From the NCBI GenBank assembly GCA_903835075.1, contig CAILLM010000001.1:1-21644 (forward strand): DNA of 21,644 bases, in the 5' to 3' direction. The notes under the pieces were generated by a model. That model was not told the origin of the DNA and made no database searches. It saw nothing but the letters and a program-made list of their open reading frames with translations. The stretch is from Candidatus Staskawiczbacteria bacterium (GTDB lineage: Bacteria; Patescibacteria; Paceibacteria; Paceibacterales; Staskawiczbacteraceae). Both the position numbers and the translations under genes were made by a program. Within the stretch, counting starts at the first letter, position 1. Every line of letters begins with the position of its first letter. Below are positions 5,903 to 13,851 of the stretch, piece by piece.

Positions 5903-6651
5903 TTTCCTAGTTTTGTTCGTTTAATTGAAAATGCTAAAGCGGGAATGCCTATTTTTTCTCCCAAAGAATTGGCAATCCCCCGCACATAAGTTCCGCTGGT
6001 GCATTTTATTTTAAAATCAGCAATATAAAATACCTGAGGTGTCTGCAATTTGTTTTTCCAAATTTTTAAAATTTCTTTTTGCCTAAAATCCCCAATAATT
6101 TTGCCAACTCTTTTTTCAATATTCATCAATAAATTTTTATTGTTTATTGTTCTAATTTTCTCTAGGCTTAACTTTTTTATAAAAACTTCTCTTTCTGGAA
6201 TTTCAACGTCTTCGCCGCTCCTGGCATAACTAAACAAAGGTTTCCCATTTACCGTTTTTGAAGAATAAATAGGATATTTTTGCTTAATTTTTCCCCTAAA
6301 ATCTTTCAAATTCTTTTTAATTAGCGAGCAAAATAAATTTTTCGTAGCGAGGCGGTCGAGCGAAGAATCATTATCAAGCGAATCAACAACTTTTCCTAAA
6401 ATATCATACGTATCAGTGCTAAATCCAAACAAAACACTAAACTCATATTCTTTGTTTAACGCTAAATATTTCTCTTTATTTTTTGTTTCTTCACCGGCCA
6501 AAATAACCAAAACTCCACTGGCCATAGGGTCTAACCTGCCCGCATAAGTCATGGGCACGTCTAAATACTCAGAATGTTTTTTCCTAAAGTTTTCAAGAGC
6601 AAAAAGCGGCGTCTCCCCTTCTTTTTTATGTAGAATAATTACTTTTTTCAC
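5893..6651 (-). CDS. truB: tRNA pseudouridine(55) synthase
   Basis: TruB converts U55 of the T-loop to pseudouridine in most tRNAs. The open frame extends to 6726 but that part is the tRNA-Ser gene. The GTG at 6651 gives VKKVIILHKKEGETP, matching the usual TruB N-terminus, for 252 residues. The catalytic motif TYAGRLDPMASGVLV places the nucleophile at Asp41. KIKQKYPIYSSKTVNGKPLFSYAR-type motif II and CTSGTYVRGIANSLG near the C-terminus are also present. There is no extra PUA domain. The start codon lies only 4 bases beyond the tRNA-Ser 3' end, so the message probably arises by tRNA processing or is leaderless; no Shine-Dalgarno is possible there outside the tRNA. Residues near 95-105 (SSLDRLATK) may be a palindromic insert. 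Confidence 0.93.
   Translation of the reverse strand: MKKVIILHKKEGETPLFALENFRKKHSEYLDVPMTYAGRLDPMASGVLVILAGEETKNKEKYLALNKEYEFSVLFGFSTDTYDILGKVVDSLDNDSSLDRLATKNLFCSLIKKNLKDFRGKIKQKYPIYSSKTVNGKPLFSYARSGEDVEIPEREVFIKKLSLEKIRTINNKNLLMNIEKRVGKIIGDFRQKEILKIWKNKLQTPQVFYIADFKIKCTSGTYVRGIANSLGEKIGIPALAFSIKRTKLGKWS
6341..6364. repeat. Possible palindromic insert within truB
   Basis: An imperfect inverted repeat beginning TTCG and ending CGAA, GC-rich against its surroundings, encodes about SLDRLATK between the DSLDND and NLFCSLIKK parts of TruB. It resembles the CTTCGAC...GCTC repeats elsewhere in the window (13790, 18083) only loosely, so this is a tentative call. Confidence 0.35.
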
Positions 6652-6655
6652 GATG

Positions 6656-6740
6656 CGGAGGGGGTGAGATTCGAACTCACGAGGCTCTTGCGAGCTACGG
6701 TTTTCGAAACCGTTCCATTGAACCACTCTGGCACCCCTCC
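6656..6740 (-). tRNA. tRNA-Ser (anticodon CGA)
   Basis: The acceptor GGAGGGG (6734-6740) pairs with CCCCTCC (6657-6663), with discriminator G73 as usual for serine. The anticodon stem ACGGT/ACCGT encloses TTCGAAA, anticodon CGA for UCG codons. A long variable arm (AGCTCGCAAGAGCC) and a normal T loop (TTCGAAT) are present. CCA is not encoded (the next bases are CAT). The truB GTG start follows after 4 bases. Confidence 0.94.
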
Positions 6741-6768
6741 AATAAATTTATATTAACACACTTTAACC

Positions 6769-6795
6769 AAAAATGTGGCTCATCGCCACATTTTT
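6769..6795 (-). terminator. Intrinsic terminator of the 6807-7226 gene
   Basis: AAAAATGTGGC-GATGA-GCCACATTTTT is an 11-bp perfect stem with a five-base loop ending in a T-run. It lies just after the stop codon of the minus-strand membrane-protein gene and before tRNA-Ser. Confidence 0.88.
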
Positions 6796-6806
6796 AATAT
6801 TAAAAT

Positions 6807-7226
6807 TTATTCTACTTCTTTCTTTATGAACACTTTATGCCAATCATTAAAGTCATAAATATCATGGACAATAACTCCGCAAACCACTCCCACAAAGAAT
6901 CTTGGCAAATAGAAATAATCAATTACCCATGCAGTTATAAGCAACAATGTTCCCAAAATCCAGTGGTGTAGATGAATTTTGTACTTACCGCAATCTATGT
7001 AAATGCAGTCTACTTTTCCGCTTTCAAGCAAATACTTGGAAAATATTTTTGAACCAATGTAGCCCAAAGCCAATCCAAGTGCCCATAGAAAGAAGTAGTA
7101 TAATGAGGCCACCATTACAACGGCCGGCAAATACCTTCTAACTTTTGAATTTTTATTATCTATTTTTGCTAACTCTAAATCTATTAACTTACTATTTATA
7201 TCGTTTAATTCACCGCTATTTTCCAT
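6807..7226 (-). CDS. His-rich integral membrane protein, function unknown
   Basis: The protein has 139 residues: a hydrophilic N-terminus (1-31) then about three membrane helices (roughly 33-62, 88-105, 109-122). Polar clusters sit at the helix borders. HLHHW (85-89) opens the second helix and VHDIYDFNDWH (120-130) closes the third, giving H85, H87, H88, H121, D122, D125, D128 and H130. Such spacing could bind a metal or form a membrane-embedded hydrolase site, but this is inference. C74 and C79 lie in the loop before HLHHW. It has its own promoter (7265-7293) and terminator (6769-6795), so it is a single-gene unit. I cannot name a family. Confidence 0.75.
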   Translation of the reverse strand: MENSGELNDINSKLIDLELAKIDNKNSKVRRYLPAVVMVASLYYFFLWALGLALGYIGSKIFSKYLLESGKVDCIYIDCGKYKIHLHHWILGTLLLITAWVIDYFYLPRFFVGVVCGVIVHDIYDFNDWHKVFIKKEVE

Positions 7227-7264
7227 AAAAAATTATGCTTTAACGTTAAATTTACCTTTATGCT

Positions 7265-7293
7265 ATTTTATCATTTTCAAGCACTATTGTCCA
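7265..7293 (-). promoter_or_regulatory. Promoter of the His-rich membrane protein gene
   Basis: On the minus strand TGGACA (7288-7293), a 17-base spacer and TAAAAT (7265-7270) form a good sigma70-type promoter. The expected start gives a leader of about 30 bases before the ATG at 7226. The rest of the 7227-7362 gap shows nothing else I can name. Confidence 0.6.
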
Positions 7294-7362
7294 TACTTTC
7301 CCCCCTATTTTATCCCCAGCTCAAAGGCCCTATTTTTGCCTATACTGAACCGCGCCAAAGTG

Positions 7363-7434
7363 TGCCCTCGGGAGGAATCGAACCTCCATTTAAAGTTTAG
7401 GAAACTTCCGTCCTATCCGTTGAACGACGAGGGC
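7363..7434 (-). tRNA. tRNA-Arg (anticodon CCU)
   Basis: The acceptor GCCCTCG (7428-7434) pairs with CGAGGGC (7364-7370), discriminator A. The anticodon stem GAAGT/ACTTT encloses TTCCTAA, anticodon CCU for AGG codons. The T arm GGAGG-TTCGATT-CCTCC is normal. CCA is not encoded (ACA follows the acceptor). Confidence 0.94.
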
Positions 7435-7475
7435 AATATATGATATGATAACATAATAATTTAAAAAAATAAATC

Positions 7476-8483
7476 ATGAAATCACCAATTGTTTCAATTG
7501 CTAAAAAAGTTTGCCCAGCAGTAGTCACTGTTATTGTTTCTAAAAATTTACCAAAAGCTGAAAGCTATTATGCTTTTCCATATGCAGGAAAGGGGTCAAA
7601 AGATCACCCAACCGAAAAAATGCAAATTGGTGGAGGTTCTGGATTTATTGTCTCAAAAAATGGCTATGTTTTAACCTCAAATCATGTTGTTTCAGACACA
7701 ACGGCCGAATACACCGTAATCTTAGACCCAAAACACAAATATCATGCAAAAGTTTTGTCCCGCAACCCCATTAACGACACCGCTGTTTTAAAAATTGAGG
7801 GTACTAAATTCCCATATTTACAAATGGCCGATTCCAATAAAATAGAACTTGGCGAAGAAGTTGTAGCAGTAGGAAACGCTTTAGGTGAATTTACCGATAC
7901 CCTTTCAACAGGAATTGTTTCAGGCTTATCACGCTTTATTACGGCTTTCGGCGGAGTAGATCATCAAATGCAAAATTTGCGTGGGCTAATTCAAACCGAT
8001 GCCGCCATTAACCCAGGCAACTCGGGCGGGCCATTAATAAATATGAAGTGCAAAGTTATTGGAATTAACACTGCCATGATTGCAGGTGCTCAAAACATTG
8101 GTTTTGCAATTCCAATTGGATATGCAAAAAAAGATTTAGAAGAAGTGAAAAAATTTGGTAAAATTATGATGCCATTTTTAGGTATAAAATATGTTTTAAT
8201 TTCTAAAGACATGGCTGAGGTAAACAAGCTGCCAGTTCCCGATGGCGCCTTAGTTGTTCGTGAGCAATTAGGCGAATCCCCTGTTGTGAAAGGTTCCTCC
8301 GCTGATTTAGCAGGAGTCAAAGAGTGGGATATTATTACAGAATGCAATGGTGAAAAAATTACAACAAAAAATCCTTTGGCTGAAATTTTACAAAAATGTA
8401 AAATTGGTAGTGACACCACCTTAACAGTTTTACGCGACGGCGAAACTTTAAATCTAGTCGCCAAATTAGAAGAAAAAGTTTAA
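7476..8483 (+). CDS. HtrA/DegP-like trypsin-fold serine protease with PDZ domain
   Basis: This 335-residue protein is an S1C-type quality-control protease. The catalytic triad is intact: H70 in TSNHVV, D101 in INDTAVLKI and S183 in NPGNSGGP. GGGSGFIV (52-59) and GFAIPIG (209-215) are also typical. A C-terminal PDZ domain covers about 232-330 (FLGIKY, SSADLAGVKEWDIITECNGEKI, TLTVLRDGE). The ATG at 7476 starts the protease domain almost at once. There is no signal peptide or membrane helix, and a divergent tRNA gene immediately upstream leaves no room for one. It is therefore either cytoplasmic or attached through another protein. The candidate is the single-pass membrane protein encoded 3 bases downstream. 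Confidence 0.92.
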   Translation: MKSPIVSIAKKVCPAVVTVIVSKNLPKAESYYAFPYAGKGSKDHPTEKMQIGGGSGFIVSKNGYVLTSNHVVSDTTAEYTVILDPKHKYHAKVLSRNPINDTAVLKIEGTKFPYLQMADSNKIELGEEVVAVGNALGEFTDTLSTGIVSGLSRFITAFGGVDHQMQNLRGLIQTDAAINPGNSGGPLINMKCKVIGINTAMIAGAQNIGFAIPIGYAKKDLEEVKKFGKIMMPFLGIKYVLISKDMAEVNKLPVPDGALVVREQLGESPVVKGSSADLAGVKEWDIITECNGEKITTKNPLAEILQKCKIGSDTTLTVLRDGETLNLVAKLEEKV

Positions 8484-8486
8484 TAT

Positions 8487-8951
8487 ATGAGAGAGAATAA
8501 ATTAGAAACTTTTTTTCAAAGTGGCAAGCCAAAAATAATTGCTACAATTTTTGTTATAATTATTATATTAATTATTGGCTATAATATTTATATTTTTATA
8601 ACAAAAAATCCAAAAGCAGACTATGCCAAGCTACAAAAAGATTGTTCAACACAAGCCACAAAATTCTTAAACAACTTGCAAAGCAACATTAGCAATATAC
8701 ATTATACGTATACTAGTCACTATAATTTTGGCCTTAAAAAATGCTACATTTTAATCCATGGAGTTGGCGTTGCCAACACGGGTACAAGTGACAGGCTAGT
8801 AGATGTTTATAACAACAAAGACATTGCTGATTGTGAATTTTATACAACAGCTCCAGATTTAAATTCTTGCAATTATACGGGCACTAAGGGCACGTACAAC
8901 ATCGGCAATTTTAACAACTTTATTCAGTCCTATTTAGAAACAGACCAATAG
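8487..8951 (+). CDS. Single-pass membrane protein with Cys-containing outer domain
   Basis: This 154-residue protein starts three bases after the HtrA-like gene and is surely co-transcribed. A cytoplasmic stub (1-15) leads into a strong membrane helix (about 17-38), then an outer domain with Cys at about 53, 90, 120 and 130. The YTSHYNFGLKKCYILI segment resembles, from memory, a small family of secreted CPR proteins with an HYN-x-x-L-x-KC core. The function is unknown. The spacing suggests a partner or anchor for the soluble HtrA-like protease, which is inference from gene order only. Confidence 0.75.
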   Translation: MRENKLETFFQSGKPKIIATIFVIIIILIIGYNIYIFITKNPKADYAKLQKDCSTQATKFLNNLQSNISNIHYTYTSHYNFGLKKCYILIHGVGVANTGTSDRLVDVYNNKDIADCEFYTTAPDLNSCNYTGTKGTYNIGNFNNFIQSYLETDQ

Positions 8952-8960
8952 ATTTTTTGT

Positions 8961-10745
8961 TTAACTTTTTCTTTTGCCATGCAACAACATTTCTAGCGCA
9001 TGCTCCATAGAGCCTGCTGGCGTTATTTTTCCTGCATTTACAAAAAATATTTCGTCAGCATCAGCAATTGTATTTAATCTATGAGCAATAACAACCTTTG
9101 TAGTTTTTGCAGGAAGTTGGTCAATTATTTCGCCAAGCAATTGCTCAGTGACTGTATCTATGTTTGCGGTTGCTTCATCTAAAATCAAAATGTCTGGGTT
9201 ACGCAAAGTTGCTCTAATGAAGGCAACTAATTGTTTTTGCCCCAAACTTATGGCATCTCCGCTAGAAACAATTTTAGTATCAAGGCCATCTGAAAATCGT
9301 TCAAGTAATTTTGTTAAATTTGCCTCTTCCAACATTTTAACTAATTCATCATTAGTATAATGATCATAATCTCCATTTCCATATAAAATATTTTCACGCA
9401 CAGTACCATTAAATAAAAATGGTTCCTGCAATATAAATCCAATTTTTTTAGCTCTTTCCTCTGGCAAATAACATTGGATATTTCTACCCTCTAAAAATAT
9501 ATCGCCCCTACTTGGATCATAAAGTCTGGCCATTAACGAAGCTGTTGTTGTTTTACCCCCGCCCGTTGGCCCAACAAGTGCATATGTTTTTCCTTTTTCA
9601 AGTGCGAAATTAATACCTCTCAAAACATCCGTACCATCAACATAGCCAAAAGAAACATTTTTAAACTCCAAAATAGCAGAAGCATGGTCTGATGTAATTT
9701 TTGCTGTTTCACAATCCTTTGGCATTATCTTAATATTTGACTCAAGTGCAAGCACTTCCGAAATTCTGTCTAACCCGGCCAACGCAAGTTGCAGTGAAGA
9801 CCACACCGATGCCAGCTGTCTTAATGGGCTGTAAAAATTATTAACATATAGTAAAAAACCAATAAGCAAACCAACTGTAAAATTTCCCAAAGATATTAAA
9901 TAAATGCCGTAGGCTAAAACTGCCAATTGTGCCAGAGATGAGGCCAAAACATATATTGGGTTAAAAACATTACTGGCCACACCCGCCGAAACAGAGGCAG
10001 AATAATTTTCTTGGTTTACTTCCTTAAATCTATTCCTAAAATAATCTAGACGATTAAAAGCAACTATAACTTTAAAATTATTTATACTTTCTTGTATTTC
10101 TGCACTCATATTTCCCAAAGTGCGAAGTGATTTTAAGCTAGTCTTTTTTACCCAGGGGTTAAGCAACTGCGTAGCAATTAATGCTATAATCGCAGGAATA
10201 AGAGCAATAATACCAAGCCAAAAATTTATAAAAACAATAAAAATAGCTGTTCCAATTATCAAAATAATATTACTCATAAATTGCATCAAAGCCTGAGAAA
10301 AAAATTGGTTTAGCTTGTCAGTGTCATTATTAATGCGTGAAATTAAGTCCCCCGACTTATTCTGATTGAAAAAAGCAACAGGAAGTTCTTGAAGCTTCAC
10401 AAATATTTTATTTCGTAAATTAAAAAGTAGTCTTCTGCCCACCCCACCCATTGTTATAATTTGGATATAGTTAGAAAAAAGTCCTGCAATAAAAATTATC
10501 GTCAGCAACCCAGAGAACATCAAAACTCCATTAAAATTCTTTCCAACAATATAAGTGTCCACTATATGGGCAATAATAATTGGCACCACAAGAGAAACTG
10601 CCGAGCTGGCCAAAATGGCAATTATTGAAATAATCACTGGTCTCCTTTCTTCTGACATTAAAGGCACTAGCCTACGCCAAGCAGTAGTCAAAACTCCCTT
10701 TTGTGTTTCTTTCTCTATGTCTGTCTTAGCAAGTGAGTAATTCAT
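8961..10745 (-). CDS. ABC exporter half-transporter, catalytic-site subunit
   Basis: The 594 residues comprise a six-helix exporter membrane domain (about 25-330) fused to an ATPase domain (about 358-594). Walker A GPTGGGKT (392-399), Q-loop FILQEPF (438-444), Walker B ILILDE with catalytic E524, and switch H555 are all canonical. The signature is degenerate, ISLGQ (499-503) instead of LSGGQ. With the partner gene, which has the opposite pattern, this forms one active and one degenerate ATP site, as in heterodimeric exporters such as TM287/288 or LmrCD. The ATG overlaps the partner's TGA by four bases (ATGA), so the two are coupled. The substrate cannot be told from sequence; lipid, peptide or drug export are all possible. 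Confidence 0.92.
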   Translation of the reverse strand: MNYSLAKTDIEKETQKGVLTTAWRRLVPLMSEERRPVIISIIAILASSAVSLVVPIIIAHIVDTYIVGKNFNGVLMFSGLLTIIFIAGLFSNYIQIITMGGVGRRLLFNLRNKIFVKLQELPVAFFNQNKSGDLISRINNDTDKLNQFFSQALMQFMSNIILIIGTAIFIVFINFWLGIIALIPAIIALIATQLLNPWVKKTSLKSLRTLGNMSAEIQESINNFKVIVAFNRLDYFRNRFKEVNQENYSASVSAGVASNVFNPIYVLASSLAQLAVLAYGIYLISLGNFTVGLLIGFLLYVNNFYSPLRQLASVWSSLQLALAGLDRISEVLALESNIKIMPKDCETAKITSDHASAILEFKNVSFGYVDGTDVLRGINFALEKGKTYALVGPTGGGKTTTASLMARLYDPSRGDIFLEGRNIQCYLPEERAKKIGFILQEPFLFNGTVRENILYGNGDYDHYTNDELVKMLEEANLTKLLERFSDGLDTKIVSSGDAISLGQKQLVAFIRATLRNPDILILDEATANIDTVTEQLLGEIIDQLPAKTTKVVIAHRLNTIADADEIFFVNAGKITPAGSMEHALEMLLHGKRKS

Positions 10746-12526
10746 ATTTTTTCATTTTTTAATTCAAGCTCATTAGTAGACCTTTGTGAATCAAAAATCT
10801 GAACATATTCTGGCGAATTTTTCAAAAGTTGTTTATGCGTTCCTTTGGCAAGCAACTCCCCCTCCATTAATAAAATTATTTGGTCATAATGTTCAATAGA
10901 GGAAATTTTCTGAGTAACAGATATTAATGTAAGATTAGGATAATTTTTTTGTATATTGGTTAAAATATTTTTTTCCGTGTTAGTGTCTACACGTGAAGTA
11001 AAATCATCCAATAGCAAAATTTTAGGATTTATAGCTAATGCTCGAGCCAACATAATACGTTGCTTTTGACCGCCAGAGAGACTATTGCCTCTTTCTGAAA
11101 CTATTGTGTCTAGTTTTTGTGGCAAAGAATCTATATAATCTTTTAATTCAGCTGTTTTTATTGCTTTTTCTATATCTTTATCTTTTACAGTATTACTAAA
11201 AGCAATATTTTCACGTAAAGTTAAATTAAACATCGCACTATCTTGAAAAACAAATCCAACTTGTCCATGCAAACTCTTTTTACTATATTCATTAACATCA
11301 ACACCATCAAAAAGTATTTTGCCAGAAGTTGGATCTAAAAGGCCAGTAAGTAAATATAAAAGTTGCGTTTTCCCTGCAGCAGTAGGTCCAATTATTGCGG
11401 TTTTACTTCCTGCTTTTACAGAGAATGAAACATCTTTAATTGCTAATTTATCACCAAAACTAACCGTTACATTTTTTACCTCAACATCTCCCTTCAAAAC
11501 TGCCCCAAACCCACCAGTTTTCTTTTCAACCGGGGCTGAAAGAACATTCAAAATTCTACCATATGAAGCACTTGCTTGAGCAATCAAATTGCTCACAAAT
11601 CCTAAAATGATTATAGGAAAAATTAAAATAGCTAAATAACTATTAAATGCAGTAAAACTTCCCAACGTCATTGACCCTTGAATAACAAAACTCCCCCCCA
11701 ATAAAACAATTATAAGTGTGGCAAGGTTTGTAAAAAATGTAATTACTGGAATAAGACTAGAAAATAATCCTAAAATTTCAAGACTAACTTTTTTAGCTTC
11801 AATGTTGGCAGCTAAAAATTTCTTATCTTCATGTTTTTGCGAATTAAGTAAACGAATTAATGCTGAACCTAAAATGCTTTCACTAATAACTTTATTCAAC
11901 CAATCAATGGCTTCTTGGGATTTTATAAATAATTTACGTACCTTCTTTAAAATAAAGAAAAAAGCTCCCCCAATAAAGGGCATTATTACCAACACAGACA
12001 GTGCTAATTTCCAGTCAATAATAAGTAATAATATAGCCACACCAACAATTAAAAATATTGAGGAAATAATTGAAGATACAGCCACTGAAACAAAGGTTTT
12101 TATTGCATCAACATCAGAAGTAAGATTGGTTAAAAGTTTGGCTGGTGTAATTTTTTCTATGTAAGAATATGGTTGTACTGATATTTTAGCTGAAATTTCA
12201 TTTCTCAAATCTCGGGCCACTCTTTCAGAGGCATAAACCTGCACAATGTTTTGCAAATAAGTAAAAATAAAAATAAGCGCAGCAATAATTGAAAATTCTA
12301 TAATTAAATTTGTAATAATAAAATTACCTTTTGCATAGTCATCAATTGTGCCAGAAATAATTTTTGGCACTGATATACTCAGGCCATTGGCGACTACGGT
12401 GAGCACAACCAACAAAATTATTATGCCCATATATCCACGCAATAAACCAAAAAGACTTGGCGAACCAAGCTTTATATTTTCTTTTTGTTTGTTTTCCTTT
12501 TGCCCCGAAGGGTATTTATCTTTCAT
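10742..12526 (-). CDS. ABC exporter half-transporter, degenerate-site subunit
   Basis: This is the 594-residue partner of the downstream ABC gene. The membrane domain spans about 28-325 and the ATPase domain about 346-580. Walker A is GPTAAGKT (380-387) and the signature is a perfect LSGGQ (483-487). The Walker B catalytic glutamate is replaced by Asp (ILLLDD, D508), and the switch histidine by Gln (SVTQK, Q539). So its own ATP site should be hydrolysis-poor, while its LSGGQ completes the active site of the partner. It starts 11 bases after the DUF4015 gene end, so that gene may lead the operon. Confidence 0.92.
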   Translation of the reverse strand: MKDKYPSGQKENKQKENIKLGSPSLFGLLRGYMGIIILLVVLTVVANGLSISVPKIISGTIDDYAKGNFIITNLIIEFSIIAALIFIFTYLQNIVQVYASERVARDLRNEISAKISVQPYSYIEKITPAKLLTNLTSDVDAIKTFVSVAVSSIISSIFLIVGVAILLLIIDWKLALSVLVIMPFIGGAFFFILKKVRKLFIKSQEAIDWLNKVISESILGSALIRLLNSQKHEDKKFLAANIEAKKVSLEILGLFSSLIPVITFFTNLATLIIVLLGGSFVIQGSMTLGSFTAFNSYLAILIFPIIILGFVSNLIAQASASYGRILNVLSAPVEKKTGGFGAVLKGDVEVKNVTVSFGDKLAIKDVSFSVKAGSKTAIIGPTAAGKTQLLYLLTGLLDPTSGKILFDGVDVNEYSKKSLHGQVGFVFQDSAMFNLTLRENIAFSNTVKDKDIEKAIKTAELKDYIDSLPQKLDTIVSERGNSLSGGQKQRIMLARALAINPKILLLDDFTSRVDTNTEKNILTNIQKNYPNLTLISVTQKISSIEHYDQIILLMEGELLAKGTHKQLLKNSPEYVQIFDSQRSTNELELKNEKI

Positions 12527-12537
12527 AAATAATAAAA

Positions 12538-13749
12538 TTATTGTGAATTTTGGACAGCCTCAGCCGTATACCTATTCCCTGCATTCCATAGCATGAAACC
12601 ATTATAATTGCTTCCCAATGAATCTTGTGTAGCTCTTATTTCGTCTTTTATCATACTGGCCGTATAAACAGCGCCCATTTTAAAGTCTTGAAGCCACGGC
12701 CTAAATTGTGCCAATTTAACTATTGTTGGATTTTTGGTTTTATAATTAGCTTCTCTTAAAATAGCCGTATCCAAGGCATATTTTATTACGTCATAGGGGT
12801 GCTCGGCGGGCTTAGGAAAACCATCAAAACCATCTATGTAATGAGATGGATAAACCATTGGTGAGATATAATCAAAATTCTCAAAAGCGTTTTCAAGCAA
12901 TTGACCAATGCCCATGTCATCGGTGTTGGTGGTTACTTGTCCAAATAAATCAACAGATAATTTTTCGCCAGGCAAGGCATTCCTTACATAATGAAAAAAC
13001 TCATTTATAACGTCCGCTTTCACCTTGGTTCCATTCCAAGTTGGAAACCCCATGTCCCCCGCCTTGCCGTCAGTTGGAAATCTTACATAATCAAAATTTA
13101 TTTCATCAAAACCATTTGCTAAACCATCTTTTGCTAAAGAAATATTATAATCCCAAACGCTTCTTGATGCTGGGTCTAGCCAAGATAGTTTATTTCTATC
13201 CTGCCACAAAACCAATTTATTTTGCGTAAGAGTTTCTGCCTTACTGTAAATTGCCAATTCTGGTCTAACTTTTGAATAAACTGGGTCTTCAAAATTAGCA
13301 ATTCTGCCTATTACATAGATATTCTGACTATGGAAAAATTCTATCAAGCCATTTATGTCTTTTATTGCTCCTCTATATAAATTGTATTTTGCAACATCAG
13401 GTGCGCCTGAATTGTATGTAACATAACCATCGCTTCCTTTTATATCCACCACAACTGCATTTATTTCTGTTGTTTTGAAAAGCTCTGTTAAGTAATTTAA
13501 ATATTTTTTGCTACCAGCTGAATAGCCTGTCACAAAAACTGCTTTTATAATTTTTGGAGGATTGGCTAATTTTTGTGGCATATTAATAGCTCCTGGCACA
13601 GCATTTGTTACAACTGGTATCTTTTTGGAAACTGCTGCCACCTTATCAGCAAAATAATTAGTGTCATTTAAAACAAAAGAAAACCCTACTGCTAAAATTT
13701 CCAGTGTTATAAATACCACGAAAAAATTCTTCCATCTAGAGAATTCCAT
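12538..13749 (-). CDS. DUF4015 putative glycoside hydrolase, membrane-anchored
   Basis: This protein has 403 residues from the ATG at 13749; a TTG extension to 13776 is less likely. An N-terminal helix (about 6-27) acts as signal or anchor. A TIM-barrel-like DUF4015 domain follows (about 60-395): KAVFVTGYSAGS, AVVVDIKGSDGYV, IYVIGRIANFEDP, WLDPASRSVWDYN, the hallmark FDEINFDYVRFP, and YISPMVYPSHY. The family is annotated as glycosyl hydrolase-like but the substrate is unknown. With the GH18 protein it makes two exported carbohydrate-active proteins in the window. TATACT lies 9 bases before the ATG, so the message would have almost no leader. It probably heads the unit with both ABC genes. Confidence 0.85.
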   Translation of the reverse strand: MEFSRWKNFFVVFITLEILAVGFSFVLNDTNYFADKVAAVSKKIPVVTNAVPGAINMPQKLANPPKIIKAVFVTGYSAGSKKYLNYLTELFKTTEINAVVVDIKGSDGYVTYNSGAPDVAKYNLYRGAIKDINGLIEFFHSQNIYVIGRIANFEDPVYSKVRPELAIYSKAETLTQNKLVLWQDRNKLSWLDPASRSVWDYNISLAKDGLANGFDEINFDYVRFPTDGKAGDMGFPTWNGTKVKADVINEFFHYVRNALPGEKLSVDLFGQVTTNTDDMGIGQLLENAFENFDYISPMVYPSHYIDGFDGFPKPAEHPYDVIKYALDTAILREANYKTKNPTIVKLAQFRPWLQDFKMGAVYTASMIKDEIRATQDSLGSNYNGFMLWNAGNRYTAEAVQNSQ

Positions 13750-13782
13750 AATTATATAAGTATATAATATCTGCAATAAAAA

Positions 13783-13833
13783 AACAGTCCTTCGACAGGC
13801 TCAGGGCAGACCCCTCAGCAATCGCAGGACTGT
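13783..13833 (-). terminator. Terminator of the cupin unit, with a repeat in its loop
   Basis: On the minus strand AACAGTCCT and AGGACTGTT form a 9-bp stem followed by TTTTT, right after the cupin gene. The 33-base loop is unusually long and includes CCCTGAGCCTGTCGAAGG. Removing about 14 bases would restore an 11-bp stem (AACAGTCCTGC/GCAGGACTGTT), so the loop looks like a simple terminator that received an insertion. Confidence 0.8.
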
Positions 13834-13851
13834 TAAATTCTACATTATTTA

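Noticed and set aside
6652..6726. N-terminal extension of TruB
   Set aside because: These bases are the tRNA-Ser gene; the GTG at 6651 restores a normal TruB start.
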